Counted from the first letter of the stretch, positions 1 to 9,619 are shown. The stretch: 64,000 nt of DNA from Knoellia sp031844405 (GCA_031844405.1 JAUZVC010000002.1:434001-498000); one strand, 5' to 3'. Made by a program: numbers and translations. The notes: a model not told the origin generated them from the sequence alone.

Positions 1-1
1 C

Positions 2-463
2 GGTGGCTCCGCCATCTGCGCCGACCTCGGCTCGCGCAAGATCCGCGAGGAGATCGACGCGATGGAGGTCCTCGGCATCAACCCGATCCACCGGCTCGTC
101 GTGCCCCGGGTGCTCGCGGCGATGCTCGTCGCGGTCCTGCTCAACGGCCTCGTCTCCGTCGTCGGCGTGGGCGGCGGCTACTTCTTCAACGTCGTCATCC
201 AGGGCGGGACACCGGGTGCCTACCTGTCCTCGTTCACGGCGCTGGCGCAGCTCGCCGACCTGTGGACCTCGGAGATCAAGGCGCTGCTCTTCGGCGCGGT
301 CGCGGCGATCGTCGCGTCCTACAAGGGACTGACGGCCGGGGGAGGACCCAAGGGTGTGGGCGACGCGGTCAACCAGAGCGTCGTCATCACCTTCATGCTC
401 CTCTTCGTCATCAACTTCGTCGTCTCGGCCATCTACTTCCAAGTCGTCCCGCAGAAGGTCTGA
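2..463 (+). CDS. yrbEA: Mce-system permease YrbE/MlaE, first subunit (5' end outside window)
   Basis: Membrane permease subunit of an Mce-type lipid importer. The open frame runs in from the window edge, so only the last 153 codons are seen. The visible part starts in the conserved MlaE/YrbE stretch ADLGSRKIREEIDAMEVLGI, which in this family couples the permease to its cytoplasmic ATPase; hydrophobic segments follow to the C-terminus (MLLFVINFVVSAIYFQVV). It stops 12 bases before the second permease gene, so the two are surely co-transcribed with the mce genes downstream. No MlaF/Mkl-type ATPase gene is in the window; in actinobacteria it is usually encoded elsewhere. Confidence 0.9.
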   Translation, partial: GGSAICADLGSRKIREEIDAMEVLGINPIHRLVVPRVLAAMLVAVLLNGLVSVVGVGGGYFFNVVIQGGTPGAYLSSFTALAQLADLWTSEIKALLFGAVAAIVASYKGLTAGGGPKGVGDAVNQSVVITFMLLFVINFVVSAIYFQVVPQKV

Positions 464-475
464 GGTGAGCACACG

Positions 476-1303
476 ATGAGCCGGACCAAGGAGCTCGCCG
501 CCCGCCCGGGACGGATGCTCGACAGCCTGAGCGACCAGATGCACTTCTACGTACGCTCGATCGCCTGGAGCGGGCGCACCATCCGCCGCTACAAGAAGGA
601 GGTGCTGCGCCTCCTCGCCGAGGTCTCGCTCGGCAGCGGGGCGCTCAGCGTCATCGGCGGCACCGTCGGCGTCCTCACCTTCATGGCGTTCTTCACCGGC
701 AGCCAGGTCGGTCTCCAGGGCTACTCGTCGCTCAACCAGCTCGGCACCGGTGCCTTCGCCGGCTTCCTCGCGGCCTACCTCAACACCCGCGAGATCGCCC
801 CGCTCGTCGCCGGGCTCGCGCTCGCCGCGACCGTCGGCTGCGGCTTCACCGCCCAGCTCGGCGCGATGCGGATCTCCGAGGAGGTCGACGCCCTCGAGGT
901 CATGGGCATCCCCTCACTGCCCTTCCTCGTCACCACCCGCATGATCGCCGGGTTCATCGCGGTCATCCCGCTCTACGTCCTCGGCCTGCTGTCGTCCTAC
1001 GCCGCGACCCGCTTCATCGTCACCGACTACTTCGGGCAGTCCAAGGGCACCTACGACCACTACTTCCACCTGTTCTTACCGCCGATCGACATCCTCTACT
1101 CGTTCCTCAAGGTGCTCGTCTTCGCGGTCATCATCATCCTCATCCACTGCTACTACGGCTACAACGCCAGCGGCGGTCCCGCGGGCGTCGGCGTGGCCGT
1201 CGGCAAGGCCGTGCGCACCTCGATCGTCGCCATCAACCTCGTCGACTTCTTCTTCTCGCTCGCGGTGTGGGGCGCGACGACGACCGTGAGGATCGCGGGA
1301 TAG
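476..1303 (+). CDS. yrbEB: Mce-system permease YrbE/MlaE, second subunit
   Basis: Second permease of the Mce lipid transporter, 275 residues, a usual size for the family. It carries the MlaE signature AQLGAMRISEEVDALEVMGI near residues 122-141 and about five hydrophobic segments, including a long one near the C-terminus (LKVLVFAVIIILIHCYY). The ATG is preceded by GAGGTGAG at a sensible distance. YrbEA and YrbEB are expected to form the inner-membrane channel with the ATPase, receiving lipid from the Mce proteins encoded directly downstream; the stop is two bases before the ATG of mceA. Confidence 0.93.
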   Translation: MSRTKELAARPGRMLDSLSDQMHFYVRSIAWSGRTIRRYKKEVLRLLAEVSLGSGALSVIGGTVGVLTFMAFFTGSQVGLQGYSSLNQLGTGAFAGFLAAYLNTREIAPLVAGLALAATVGCGFTAQLGAMRISEEVDALEVMGIPSLPFLVTTRMIAGFIAVIPLYVLGLLSSYAATRFIVTDYFGQSKGTYDHYFHLFLPPIDILYSFLKVLVFAVIIILIHCYYGYNASGGPAGVGVAVGKAVRTSIVAINLVDFFFSLAVWGATTTVRIAG

Positions 1304-1305
1304 CC

Positions 1306-2616
1306 ATGGCCACCAGCTCCGCACTCGGACGACTCGGGCACCGCACCTACGGTGTGGCGTTCCTCGTCGTCGTCGCCCTGCTCCTCTCGCTGTCGATCGC
1401 CTCGTTCAACAAGGCGTTCGCCGACGTCGTCGAGGTCAAGCTCGAAACCGACCGCATCGGCAGCCAGCTCCAGGAGGCCTCGGACGTCAAGATCCGCGGG
1501 CTCATCGTCGGCGAGGTCCGCACGATCGAGCCGCACGGCGACGGTGTCACGCTCCTCCTCGCCCTCAAGCCCGAGATGGTCGAGCTCATCCCGGCGAAGG
1601 TGAGCGCCCGGCTCCTGCCCAAGACCCTCTTCGGCGAGCGCTTCGTCGACCTCGTCCCGCCGTCGGGTGACCCCGGCAGGTCGATCCGCGCCGGCGACGT
1701 CATCCCCCAGGACCGCACGACGCTCGCGATCGAGCTCGAGGAGGTCTTCGAGAACCTCCTGCCACTGCTGCGCGCCGTCGAGCCCGAGAAGCTCGCCGCC
1801 ACCCTCAACGCGCTCGCCACCGCCCTCGACGGGCGCGGCACCAAGCTCGGCAAGAACCTCGTCCTCGTCGACCAGTACTTCACCCAGCTCAACCCGCACA
1901 TGCCGACCATCCAGGCCGACATCTCCGGCCTCGCCGACTTCGCGAGCACGTATGCCGTCGCCGCACCCGAGCTGCTCCGCGCGGCCAAGGCGCTGCTCAC
2001 GACGAACACGACGATCGTCGAGAAGCAGAAGGAGCTCTCCGGCTTCCTCGCCGGCACCGCCGGGTTCGCCAACACGACCGCCGGCTTCCTCGAGACGAAC
2101 CAGAACCGGATCATCCAGGTCGGCAGGGTGCAGCGCCCCACCCTCGAGGTGCTCGCCAAGCACTCGCCCATCTACCCCTGCTTCAGCCAGGGGCTCGTCG
2201 GCTGGCTGCCGCGCGCCCGCGAGATCTTCCGCGACGGGATGTTCCACATCACCATGGAGCTGCCTCGCCAGCGCGAGGGCTACCGACCGGGGGAGGAGCC
2301 GGCCTGGCGCGACAAGCGCGGCCCGGACTGCAAGGGCCTGCCGACGAGGTACGGCAACCAGGACGACCCCCGTGAGGGCTCGAAGTTCAACGACGGCACC
2401 GACGGTGCCCCGACCTACGTGAGCCACTCGGCGCTGCCCCAGGCCTTCCTCAGCGCCGACGCCGCAAGCATCCCCACCGTCGACGCCGGCCTCGCCGGGA
2501 CGGTCGAGGAGCAGCAGCTCGTCGGCGCCCTCGTCGGCGTGCCCGCGGACGAGGACGCCTCGCTCGCCACCCTGCTCGCCGGGCCCATGATGCGGGGGAC
2601 GGTGGTGAGCCAGTGA
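1306..2616 (+). CDS. mceA: MCE-family substrate-binding protein, MceA type
   Basis: First of six Mce proteins that together form the periplasmic lipid conduit; 436 residues. One N-terminal membrane segment (about residues 15-33, VAFLVVVALLLSLSIASF) is followed by the MCE domain, with the hallmark VKIRGLIVGEVRTIE, and then a long helical region typical of actinobacterial Mce proteins. The ATG two bases after the yrbEB stop was chosen over an in-frame GTG 39 bases upstream, which would lie inside yrbEB. Two cysteines (SPIYPCF and GPDCKG) in the C-terminal half may pair outside the membrane. The 3' end overlaps the GTG start of mceB. Confidence 0.9.
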   Translation: MATSSALGRLGHRTYGVAFLVVVALLLSLSIASFNKAFADVVEVKLETDRIGSQLQEASDVKIRGLIVGEVRTIEPHGDGVTLLLALKPEMVELIPAKVSARLLPKTLFGERFVDLVPPSGDPGRSIRAGDVIPQDRTTLAIELEEVFENLLPLLRAVEPEKLAATLNALATALDGRGTKLGKNLVLVDQYFTQLNPHMPTIQADISGLADFASTYAVAAPELLRAAKALLTTNTTIVEKQKELSGFLAGTAGFANTTAGFLETNQNRIIQVGRVQRPTLEVLAKHSPIYPCFSQGLVGWLPRAREIFRDGMFHITMELPRQREGYRPGEEPAWRDKRGPDCKGLPTRYGNQDDPREGSKFNDGTDGAPTYVSHSALPQAFLSADAASIPTVDAGLAGTVEEQQLVGALVGVPADEDASLATLLAGPMMRGTVVSQ

Positions 2617-3641
2617 AGACCACGCCCAGCCTCGTGAAGTTCATCGTCTTCGCGATCGTCACGATCCTCGCCACCGGCACCCTCGCCGCGACGATCGCCA
2701 ACATCCAGCCCGGTGACCGCAACACCTTCACCGCCCTCTTCTCCGACGTCACCGGGCTCGCCAAGGGCCACGAGGTCCGCATCGCCGGCGTCCGGGTCGG
2801 CACCGTCAAGAGCATCGACGTCGCGTCCGACCGCACCAACGCCGCGGTGGAGTTCGACGTCCTCTCCTCGAGCGTCCTCACCCAGGGCACGGTCGCGACG
2901 ATCAAGTACCGCAACCTCGTGGGCGAGCGCTACATCGCGCTCACCCAGGGTCCGGGCGACCCCAGCCCGCTCAAGGACGGGGCGAGGATCCCGCTCGAGC
3001 GCACCCACCCCGCGCTCGACCTCACCGTCCTCTTCAACGGGTTCAAGCCGCTCTTCGCCGCACTCTCGCCCACGCAGGTCAACGAGCTCTCGGGGCAGAT
3101 CATCTCCGTGCTCCAGGGCGAGGGCGGCAACATCAACACCCTCCTCGGGCAGACCGCGTCGCTCACGAGCACCCTCGCCGACCGCGACGAGGTCATCGGC
3201 CGGGTCATCAGCAACCTCACGACGACGCTGACCACCGTCGAGCAGCACGACGACGCCCTCGGCGAGCTGCTCATCCAGCTCCAGCGCTTCGTCTCCGGGC
3301 TCGCGGCCGACCGCAAGGCAATCGGCGAGTCGCTCACCAACATCAACTCGGTGACGGACGAGACCGCGCGGCTCCTCGCCGCAGGCCGTCCGGACATCAA
3401 GAACGACATCGCCCAGCTCCGCACGCTGGGAGCGACGCTCAACAAGCCGGCCAACACCGCGGCATACGAGAAGTTCATCACCGGCTCGCCCGAGAAGATC
3501 GCCGCGATCACGCGGACGGCCACCTACGGGTCCTGGTTCAACTTCTACCTCTGCCGCTTCGACGCCAAGAACATCGTCCTGCCGACCGGCCCGACGCCCG
3601 GGAACCTCGGCTACAACGTCTCGTCAGCGAGGTGCCGATGA
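2613..3641 (+). CDS. mceB: MCE-family protein, MceB type
   Basis: Second Mce subunit, 342 residues. It has an N-terminal membrane anchor (FIVFAIVTILATGTLAATIA), the MCE domain with GHEVRIAGVRVGTVK and GERYIALTQG, and an alpha-helical region that probably builds the tunnel wall. It starts with GTG in a GTGA overlap with mceA, showing translational coupling. The C-terminus is short and ends in a cysteine-containing segment (FNFYLCRFD) common in MceB proteins. Assignment to B rather than another paralogue rests on operon order, which matches the yrbEAB-mceABCDEF order of mycobacteria. Confidence 0.9.
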   Translation: MKTTPSLVKFIVFAIVTILATGTLAATIANIQPGDRNTFTALFSDVTGLAKGHEVRIAGVRVGTVKSIDVASDRTNAAVEFDVLSSSVLTQGTVATIKYRNLVGERYIALTQGPGDPSPLKDGARIPLERTHPALDLTVLFNGFKPLFAALSPTQVNELSGQIISVLQGEGGNINTLLGQTASLTSTLADRDEVIGRVISNLTTTLTTVEQHDDALGELLIQLQRFVSGLAADRKAIGESLTNINSVTDETARLLAAGRPDIKNDIAQLRTLGATLNKPANTAAYEKFITGSPEKIAAITRTATYGSWFNFYLCRFDAKNIVLPTGPTPGNLGYNVSSARCR

Positions 3642-4609
3642 GCCGCCCGTTCAGCAGCCGTGACCCGCTCCGCATCGGCATCGCCGGTCTGGGCGCGATC
3701 GCCATCGTCCTGCTCGCCGCCTTCAACGCCGCGTCGCTGCCGCTCATCGGCGGTGGTGAGGAGTACGCCGCCTCGTTCACCGAGGCCGGCGGCCTGCGCG
3801 ACGGGGACGAGGTGAGGATCGCCGGCGTGCGCGTCGGCAAGGTCACCGGCATCCGTCTCGCCGGCAACAAGGTCGACGTCGACTTCAGGATCACCGAGGA
3901 CGTCGCGTTCGGCCCGGAGACCGGCGCCTCGGTCCGCATGAAGACCCTGCTCGGCCAGAAGTACGTCTCGCTCGAGCCCCGCGGCCGTGGCCAGATGAAG
4001 GAGGGGACGACGATCCCCACCTCCCGCACCGTGTCGAGCTACGACATCATCGACGCCTTCTCCGACCTCACGGAGACGACCGAGCGGATCGACACCGACC
4101 AGCTCGCCGAGTCGCTCGACACGATGGCCCGCGAGTTCACCGACACCCCGGCCAACGTCACGCTCGCGCTCGACGGCCTGAGCCGCCTGTCGCGCACGGT
4201 CGCCAGCCGCGACACCGAGCTCAAGGCGCTGCTCAGGGCCGCGAACTCGGTCTCCGGCACGCTCGCCGACCAGAACAAGGTCATCGAGAAGATCATCGTC
4301 GACGCGGACCTGCTCCTCGCCGAGCTCTACGAGCGGCGCGATGCCATCCACACCCTCTTCACGAACACGAGCGCCATGGCCGTGCAGATCACCGGGCTCG
4401 TCCGCGACAACCGGGCGCAGCTCGGACCGGCGCTCCAGCAGCTCCGCGGCGTCCTCGCGACCCTGCGCAAGCACGAAGCCGACCTCACCCGCACCATCGA
4501 CGCGATGCAGCCCTTCACCCGGGTCTTCGCGAGCACGCTGGGCACGGGCCAGTGGTTCGACACCTACATCCAGAACCTCACAGTCCCGGTCGGGGCGGTG
4601 GGCCGATGA
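3638..4609 (+). CDS. mceC: MCE-family protein, MceC type
   Basis: Third Mce subunit, 323 residues. The N-terminal membrane anchor is near residues 12-32 (GIAGLGAIAIVLLAAFNAA); the MCE domain contains GDEVRIAGVRVGKVTGI and LLGQKYVSLEP, followed by a long helical region. The ATG overlapping the mceB stop (ATGA) is preferred to a GTG six bases earlier. The tail FDTYIQNLTVP is typical of MceC-like proteins. The same overlap at its 3' end couples it to mceD. Its individual role is not known apart from being one member of the Mce hexamer. Confidence 0.9.
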   Translation: MSRPFSSRDPLRIGIAGLGAIAIVLLAAFNAASLPLIGGGEEYAASFTEAGGLRDGDEVRIAGVRVGKVTGIRLAGNKVDVDFRITEDVAFGPETGASVRMKTLLGQKYVSLEPRGRGQMKEGTTIPTSRTVSSYDIIDAFSDLTETTERIDTDQLAESLDTMAREFTDTPANVTLALDGLSRLSRTVASRDTELKALLRAANSVSGTLADQNKVIEKIIVDADLLLAELYERRDAIHTLFTNTSAMAVQITGLVRDNRAQLGPALQQLRGVLATLRKHEADLTRTIDAMQPFTRVFASTLGTGQWFDTYIQNLTVPVGAVGR

Positions 4610-5859
4610 AGCACGGGACCAAGCCCGTCCTCGGCAAGATCGTCGCGGCCCTCGTCGTCGTCGGCCTCGTCGCCGCTGCCGTGGCGTTCTGGCCGAGCGG
4701 CGGCACCAAGACGGTGACCGGTGACTTCAGCCGTGCCGTCGGCCTCTTCCCCGGGTCCGACGTCCGCGTCCTCGGCGTGCGCGTCGGCGAGGTCAAGGCC
4801 GTCGAGCCGCGCGGTGAGAGCGTGCGCGTGACCTTCGAGGTCGAGGACGACGTCAAGGTGCCCGCGGACGCCAAGGCCGCGGTCGTCGCGCCGTCGCTCG
4901 TGAGCGACCGCTACGTCCAGCTGCTGCCGGCCTACACCACCGGTCCGCAGATGCGCGACGGCGCCCGCATCCCCCGGGAGCGCACGGCCGTCCCCGTCGA
5001 GCTCGACCGCGTGTCGCAGAGCCTCGACGACCTCATGGTCGCGCTCGGCCCCGACGGCGCCAACAAGGAGGGTGCGCTCACCCGGGTGCTCGACACCGGC
5101 GCCCGCAACCTCAAGGGCAACGGTGAGAACCTCCATGAGATGAACCGCAACCTCTCGCAGGCGGTGCAGACCTTCGCCGAGGGTCGTGGCGACCTCTTCG
5201 CCACCGTGAAGAACCTCGAGACCTTCACCGGGATGCTCGCGACCAACGACGCCCAGGTCCGCCGGCTCAACGCCGACCTGTCCAAGGTCTCCGACCAGCT
5301 CGACGGCGAGCGCGACGACCTCGAGGCCGCGCTCAAGAACCTCGCCGTCGCCCTCGCCGAGATCTCGACCTTCGTCAAGGACAACCGGGCCGTGCTCACC
5401 GAGGACATCGACCAGCTCACGTCGCTGACGACGGCCGTGGCGGCCAAGCGCGACAGCCTCGCCGCGACGCTCGACAACGCGCCGGTGGCCCTCTCCAACC
5501 TCCAGCTGGCCTACAACCCGCCGTCGGGAACCCTCGACACGCGCGCCAACATGGAAGGTCTCGACGACCCGGCGCTCATCCTCTGCTCGCTCCTCACCGG
5601 TGCGACGGGCACCGGCAACGCCAACCCCAACCTCTGCACGACCCTCCAGAGCATCATCCCCAAGGGCGGGCTGCCCGGCGCCCTCAACCTGCCGGGCCTG
5701 TCGGCGATCCCCGCGGCGATGACCCTCGCCGAGGCCGGTGTCGTCGCGCCCCCTTCCGCGCCCGCCGAGGCGGCGCCGGCCAAGGCGTCGTCCACCGAGG
5801 TCCTCGTCCGCGGCGCGGACGCGACGCTCGGCGGACTCCTCCCGAAGGACACCCCATGA
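4606..5859 (+). CDS. mceD: MCE-family protein, MceD type
   Basis: Fourth Mce subunit, 417 residues, starting at an ATG that overlaps the mceC stop. It has an N-terminal membrane helix (IVAALVVVGLVAAAVAFWP), an MCE domain (GSDVRVLGVRVGEVKAVEP, VSDRYVQLLP), an extended helical region to about residue 310, and a Gly/Pro/Ala-rich C-terminal tail. Two cysteines (ILCSLLTG and NLCTTLQ) precede the tail. It is tightly coupled to the lipoprotein gene mceE by an ATGA overlap. The B-C-D assignment is by position; the family itself is certain. Confidence 0.9.
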   Translation: MKHGTKPVLGKIVAALVVVGLVAAAVAFWPSGGTKTVTGDFSRAVGLFPGSDVRVLGVRVGEVKAVEPRGESVRVTFEVEDDVKVPADAKAAVVAPSLVSDRYVQLLPAYTTGPQMRDGARIPRERTAVPVELDRVSQSLDDLMVALGPDGANKEGALTRVLDTGARNLKGNGENLHEMNRNLSQAVQTFAEGRGDLFATVKNLETFTGMLATNDAQVRRLNADLSKVSDQLDGERDDLEAALKNLAVALAEISTFVKDNRAVLTEDIDQLTSLTTAVAAKRDSLAATLDNAPVALSNLQLAYNPPSGTLDTRANMEGLDDPALILCSLLTGATGTGNANPNLCTTLQSIIPKGGLPGALNLPGLSAIPAAMTLAEAGVVAPPSAPAEAAPAKASSTEVLVRGADATLGGLLPKDTP

Positions 5860-7130
5860 CGTATGCCGTCCGCCCGCCCAGGACGTGGGACCCGCGTTCA
5901 CGCAGGACCTGGGGCCCCCGCCCGCGCCGCACCGGTGCCCGCCTGCGCGCGGTGGCCGTGGCGGTCTCCGCCGCGCTCGTCCTGTCCGCCTGCCAGGGCG
6001 CCTTCGACCTGCCGCTCCCCGGTGGAGCCAAGGGCGACGGGCCGTCGATGAGGGTCCGGGTCGACTTCGCCGACGTCCTCGACCTCGTGCCCAAGTCCGC
6101 GGTGAAGATCGACGAGGTCGCCGTCGGCCAGGTCGAGAAGATCGAGCTCAACGGCTGGACCGCGCGGGTGACGCTCACGGTGCCGAAGTCGAGCAAGCTG
6201 CCAGACAACGCGATCGCCGAGCTCAAGCAGTCCTCGCTGCTCGGCGAGAAGTACATCGCCCTCTCACCGCCCGCGGGTGGTCGCGCCACCGGAACCCTCT
6301 CGGAGGGTGACCTCATCCCGATCGAGCGCACCAACCGCAACCCCGAGGTCGAGGAGGTGCTCTCGGCGATGTCGTTGCTGCTCAACGGTGGTGGCGTCGG
6401 GCAGCTCGCGGTCATCGAGCGCGAGCTCAACAACGCGCTGCGGGGCAACACCGACGAGATCAAGCACCTCATCGGCGAGCTCAACACCTTCGTCGGCGGC
6501 CTCGAGGACCAGAAGGCCGAGATCGTGCGCGCCATCGACATGGTCGACCTTCTGGCCGCCCGCCTCGCCGCCCAGAAGGACCTCATCGCCCAGACCCTCG
6601 AGGAGATCCCCAAGGGGCTCAAGATCCTCGCCGACCAGCGCGTCCAGCTCACCCAGATGCTCCAGGCGCTGAGCCGGCTCGGGGCGGTCGGCACCAAGGT
6701 CATCCAGGGGTCCAAGGCGGACCTGCTCGCCAACCTCAAGGCACTCGGGCCGGTGCTCTCGCAGCTCAACAAGGCCGGCGACGCCCTGCCCAAGTCGCTG
6801 GAGCTGCTCCTCACCTACCCGTTCCCCGACGCCGCCCTCGGCGCGATCAAGGGCGACTACACCAACCTGTCGGTCACCGCCGACCTCGACCTCAGCGAGC
6901 TCAAGATCCTCGACGGCGGCACCGGGCCGACCATCCCCGGCGTGCCGCTGCCGCCGGTCCCGAAGCCGACGGTCCCGATCCCGGTGCCGACCGTGCCGAT
7001 CCCCGTCCCGAAGCCGACGGTGCCCACGGTGCCGACGACGCCGACGAACCCGCTCTGCCCGCCCCTGTGCGGCAGCGACGCCCCCGGCGACCGGTCGTGG
7101 ACCTCGCTCTACGGAGGTGGCGCGGCATGA
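5856..7130 (+). CDS. mceE: MCE-family lipoprotein, MceE type
   Basis: Fifth Mce subunit and, as in mycobacteria (LprK), the lipoprotein of the set; 424 residues. An unusually long, Arg/Trp/Pro-rich N-terminal region of about 30 residues (RTWDPRSRRTWGPRPRR) precedes the hydrophobic signal segment and the lipobox LSAC with the lipidated Cys at residue 46. The MCE domain includes KSAVKIDEVAVGQVEKI and LLGEKYIALSPP. The C-terminus is a Pro/Val/Thr repeat (PKPTVPIPVPTVPIPVPKP) that may span the cell wall. The start codon is followed at once by a GTATGCC word; a later start cannot be excluded. Confidence 0.9.
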   Translation: MTYAVRPPRTWDPRSRRTWGPRPRRTGARLRAVAVAVSAALVLSACQGAFDLPLPGGAKGDGPSMRVRVDFADVLDLVPKSAVKIDEVAVGQVEKIELNGWTARVTLTVPKSSKLPDNAIAELKQSSLLGEKYIALSPPAGGRATGTLSEGDLIPIERTNRNPEVEEVLSAMSLLLNGGGVGQLAVIERELNNALRGNTDEIKHLIGELNTFVGGLEDQKAEIVRAIDMVDLLAARLAAQKDLIAQTLEEIPKGLKILADQRVQLTQMLQALSRLGAVGTKVIQGSKADLLANLKALGPVLSQLNKAGDALPKSLELLLTYPFPDAALGAIKGDYTNLSVTADLDLSELKILDGGTGPTIPGVPLPPVPKPTVPIPVPTVPIPVPKPTVPTVPTTPTNPLCPPLCGSDAPGDRSWTSLYGGGAA

Positions 7131-8398
7131 TCCGCACGTTCACCAAGGTCCAGCTCGCGGCCTTCACGCTCATCACGATCGTCGCGGTCTCGATCCTGTC
7201 GGCCAACTACATCGGGCTCACCGAGCGGCTGCTCGGCGGCGGTCCGGTCTTCAAGGCGTCGTTCGCGCAGTCCGGCGGCATCTTCGTCGGCTCCGAGGTG
7301 ACCTACCGCGGCGTCAAGGTCGGCCGCGTCACCGGGCTCGAGCTCGAGAAGGACGGGGTCCTCGTCGAGGCCCGGCTCGACCGCGGCACCAAGGTGCCGA
7401 AGGACACCAGGGCCGTCGTCGAGAACCGCTCGGCGGTGGGGGAGCAGTACCTCGACCTCCAGCCGCGTTCCTCGGGAGGCCCTGTCCTCGCGACCGGAGA
7501 CGTCATCCCGCGCAAGGACACGGCATACCCGATCCGCGTCGACGAGCTGCTGCTCCACGTCGACAAGACCGTCCGCTCGGTCGACCAGGACGACCTGCGC
7601 ACCGTCGTCGACGAGCTCGGCACCGGGTTCGAGGGCGCCGGCCCCGACCTGTCGCGGCTCATCGACAACGGCGACCTGCTCACCCAGGCCGCGATCGACG
7701 CGCTCCCGTCGACCGTCCGGCTGCTCCAGCAGAGCAAGACCGTGCTCGACACCCAGCGCGACACGGCGCCACAGATCAAGAACTTCGCGACCGACTTCGC
7801 CAACCTCTCCGAGACGCTCCAGAAGTCCGACTCCGACCTGCGGCTCATCCTCGACCGCGGCGTCGTCGCCTCCAAGGAGCTCGAGTCGCTCATCAAGGCC
7901 AACGAGGCCGACCTCGCCGTCCTCATCGCCAACTTCATCACCATCGGTCAGGTGACGACCTCGCGCATCGACGGCATCGAGCAGATGTTCGTCACCTACC
8001 CCGAGGTCGTCGTCGGCGGTTACACCGTCGTGCCCGGTGACGGCACCGCCCACTTCGGCGTCCAGACGGCGCACGACCCGGTCGTGTGCACCAAGGGCTA
8101 CGAGGGCACGCGCAGGACCGACCCCAACCAGACCGAGAACCTGCCGCCGCTCAACCGGGCCGCAGGCTGCACCCTGCCCCGCGGGTCGGCCTCCAACGTC
8201 CGCGGCGCCCAGAACGCGCCCCGGCCGCGCAGCGGCGTCGCGTCCTCGCACCCGCTCTCGCTCGCCGACCGCATGCTCCCGCTGGGCAACGACGCCGTGG
8301 CCGACGGTGTGCCGCAGCTCTCGGCCCCCCTCGCGCCGAGCGGAGGGGCAGCCGGGGCAGACTCCTGGTCGTGGATCATGCAGGAGGCCGCCCGATGA
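7127..8398 (+). CDS. mceF: MCE-family protein, MceF type
   Basis: Sixth and last Mce subunit, 423 residues. The N-terminal membrane helix is AAFTLITIVAVSILSANYI; the MCE domain contains GSEVTYRGVKVGRVTGLE and GEQYLDLQP. The C-terminal part is extended, with two cysteines (DPVVCTKGYEG and AAGCTLPRG) and a low-complexity tail. The ATG in an ATGA overlap with mceE was chosen over upstream GTG codons that lie inside mceE. The 3' end again overlaps the next gene, so the Mce-associated proteins downstream belong to the same operon. Confidence 0.9.
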   Translation: MIRTFTKVQLAAFTLITIVAVSILSANYIGLTERLLGGGPVFKASFAQSGGIFVGSEVTYRGVKVGRVTGLELEKDGVLVEARLDRGTKVPKDTRAVVENRSAVGEQYLDLQPRSSGGPVLATGDVIPRKDTAYPIRVDELLLHVDKTVRSVDQDDLRTVVDELGTGFEGAGPDLSRLIDNGDLLTQAAIDALPSTVRLLQQSKTVLDTQRDTAPQIKNFATDFANLSETLQKSDSDLRLILDRGVVASKELESLIKANEADLAVLIANFITIGQVTTSRIDGIEQMFVTYPEVVVGGYTVVPGDGTAHFGVQTAHDPVVCTKGYEGTRRTDPNQTENLPPLNRAAGCTLPRGSASNVRGAQNAPRPRSGVASSHPLSLADRMLPLGNDAVADGVPQLSAPLAPSGGAAGADSWSWIMQEAAR

Positions 8399-8886
8399 CC
8401 CGGGTGACGACGACGCGGGCGCTGTGGGCGCTGACCGCGCTGGCGCTCGTCGCCACCGTCGCGCTCGCCGCGACGCGTGGGCGCGCGTGGTGGGATGCCC
8501 GCGCCACCGAGCAGGCCCAGAACGACGCGCTCGCCGCCGGTCGCCAGCTCGCCGTGAACTTCGCGACGATCGACTACCGCAAGGTCGACGAGGACACCGG
8601 CCGGGTCAAGGCCGGGGCGACGGGGGAGTTCCTCTCGAGCTACACCGCCCAGCTCGCCGACCTCAAGAAGGTCATCGTCGACAACAAGTCGGTGAGCAAG
8701 GTCGAGCGCTCCGAGGCCGCGCTCGTCGACGGCGACCGCGACTCCGCGACCGTGATCGTCGGGCTCATCGCGCCGACGAGCAACACCGTCGTGCCGTCGG
8801 GGGAGAAGAAGACCTACCGCACCAAGCTCGGGCTGCGGCTGGTGGGGGAGCAGTGGAAGGTGGAGCGCCTTGAGTTCGTCGGCTAA
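8395..8886 (+). CDS. Mce-associated membrane protein 1
   Basis: A 163-residue protein with one N-terminal membrane segment (about residues 8-27) and an extracytoplasmic domain of mixed alpha/beta character. Size, topology, position after mceF and the pattern of a helical region (ALAAGRQLAVNFATIDYRKV) followed by beta strands ending in EQWKVERLEFV match the Mas/Mam proteins that follow mce operons and are thought to stabilise the complex. The ATG lies in an ATGA overlap with mceF. No catalytic motif is visible. The 3' end overlaps the next gene by 17 bases. Confidence 0.8.
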   Translation: MTRVTTTRALWALTALALVATVALAATRGRAWWDARATEQAQNDALAAGRQLAVNFATIDYRKVDEDTGRVKAGATGEFLSSYTAQLADLKKVIVDNKSVSKVERSEAALVDGDRDSATVIVGLIAPTSNTVVPSGEKKTYRTKLGLRLVGEQWKVERLEFVG

Positions 8887-9619
8887 CCGTCGCCCCCGCG
8901 TCGCCGGGCAGCGCCGCCGTCCGACCCGTCCGGACGGTCCTGGCCTCGACCCCGCGACGACACCGGTCGAGCAGGACGAGTCCGTCGAGACCCCGGAGGA
9001 CTCCGCCGAGGCGAACGGGCCGCTCGAGGCGCACGAGTCCGTCGCCGCCACATCGCAGGACCTGCCGCAGCGGAAGGGTCGTGACTCCGACACCGACGAC
9101 GCGGACGAGGTCGCCAGCACCTCCGAGACCGCCGAACCCGCTCGCGGCCGGCGACTCCTCGTCCCCGCCCTCGCGCTCGCGCTCAGCCTCGCCCTCCTCG
9201 CGACCGTCCTCCTCGTGACCCGCCACGACCCCGAGCAGCGCAGCCGCGACGCGAGCGCCGCACGGGCAACGGCCCGCTCGACCCTCGAGCAGGTGCTCAG
9301 CTACAACCACGAGACGATGACCCAGCAGATCCCGGCCAACCAGGCGCTGCTCACCGGCAGGTTCAAGGACGAGTTCGCGGCGACGATGACGAAGACGATC
9401 GTCCCGCTGGCGCAGAAGGACAAGACGGTCGTCAAGGCGCGCGCCTACGAGGTCGGCGTCATGTCGCAGACCGAGGACACGGTCGTCGTCCAGGCCTTCG
9501 TCAACCAGGCCCGCACGAGCGACACCCAGAAGGAGCCGTCGATCGACCAGAACCGGGTCATCGCGACGATGACGCACGTCGGCAACCGCTGGCTCGTCTC
9601 CGCCCTCAAGGCCTACTGA
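8870..9619 (+). CDS. Mce-associated membrane protein 2
   Basis: A 249-residue protein: an acidic, disordered cytoplasmic N-terminus of about 90 residues, one membrane segment (about residues 95-117), and an extracytoplasmic domain that resembles the preceding protein (helix with ARATARSTLEQVLSYNHETM, strands ending in NRWLVSALKAY). A TTG is proposed as start because GGAG lies seven bases upstream and no other start fits the overlap with the previous gene. It is a second Mas/Mam-type accessory protein. A 7-bp hairpin (9624-9641) follows the stop. Confidence 0.75.
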   Translation: MSSSANRRPRVAGQRRRPTRPDGPGLDPATTPVEQDESVETPEDSAEANGPLEAHESVAATSQDLPQRKGRDSDTDDADEVASTSETAEPARGRRLLVPALALALSLALLATVLLVTRHDPEQRSRDASAARATARSTLEQVLSYNHETMTQQIPANQALLTGRFKDEFAATMTKTIVPLAQKDKTVVKARAYEVGVMSQTEDTVVVQAFVNQARTSDTQKEPSIDQNRVIATMTHVGNRWLVSALKAY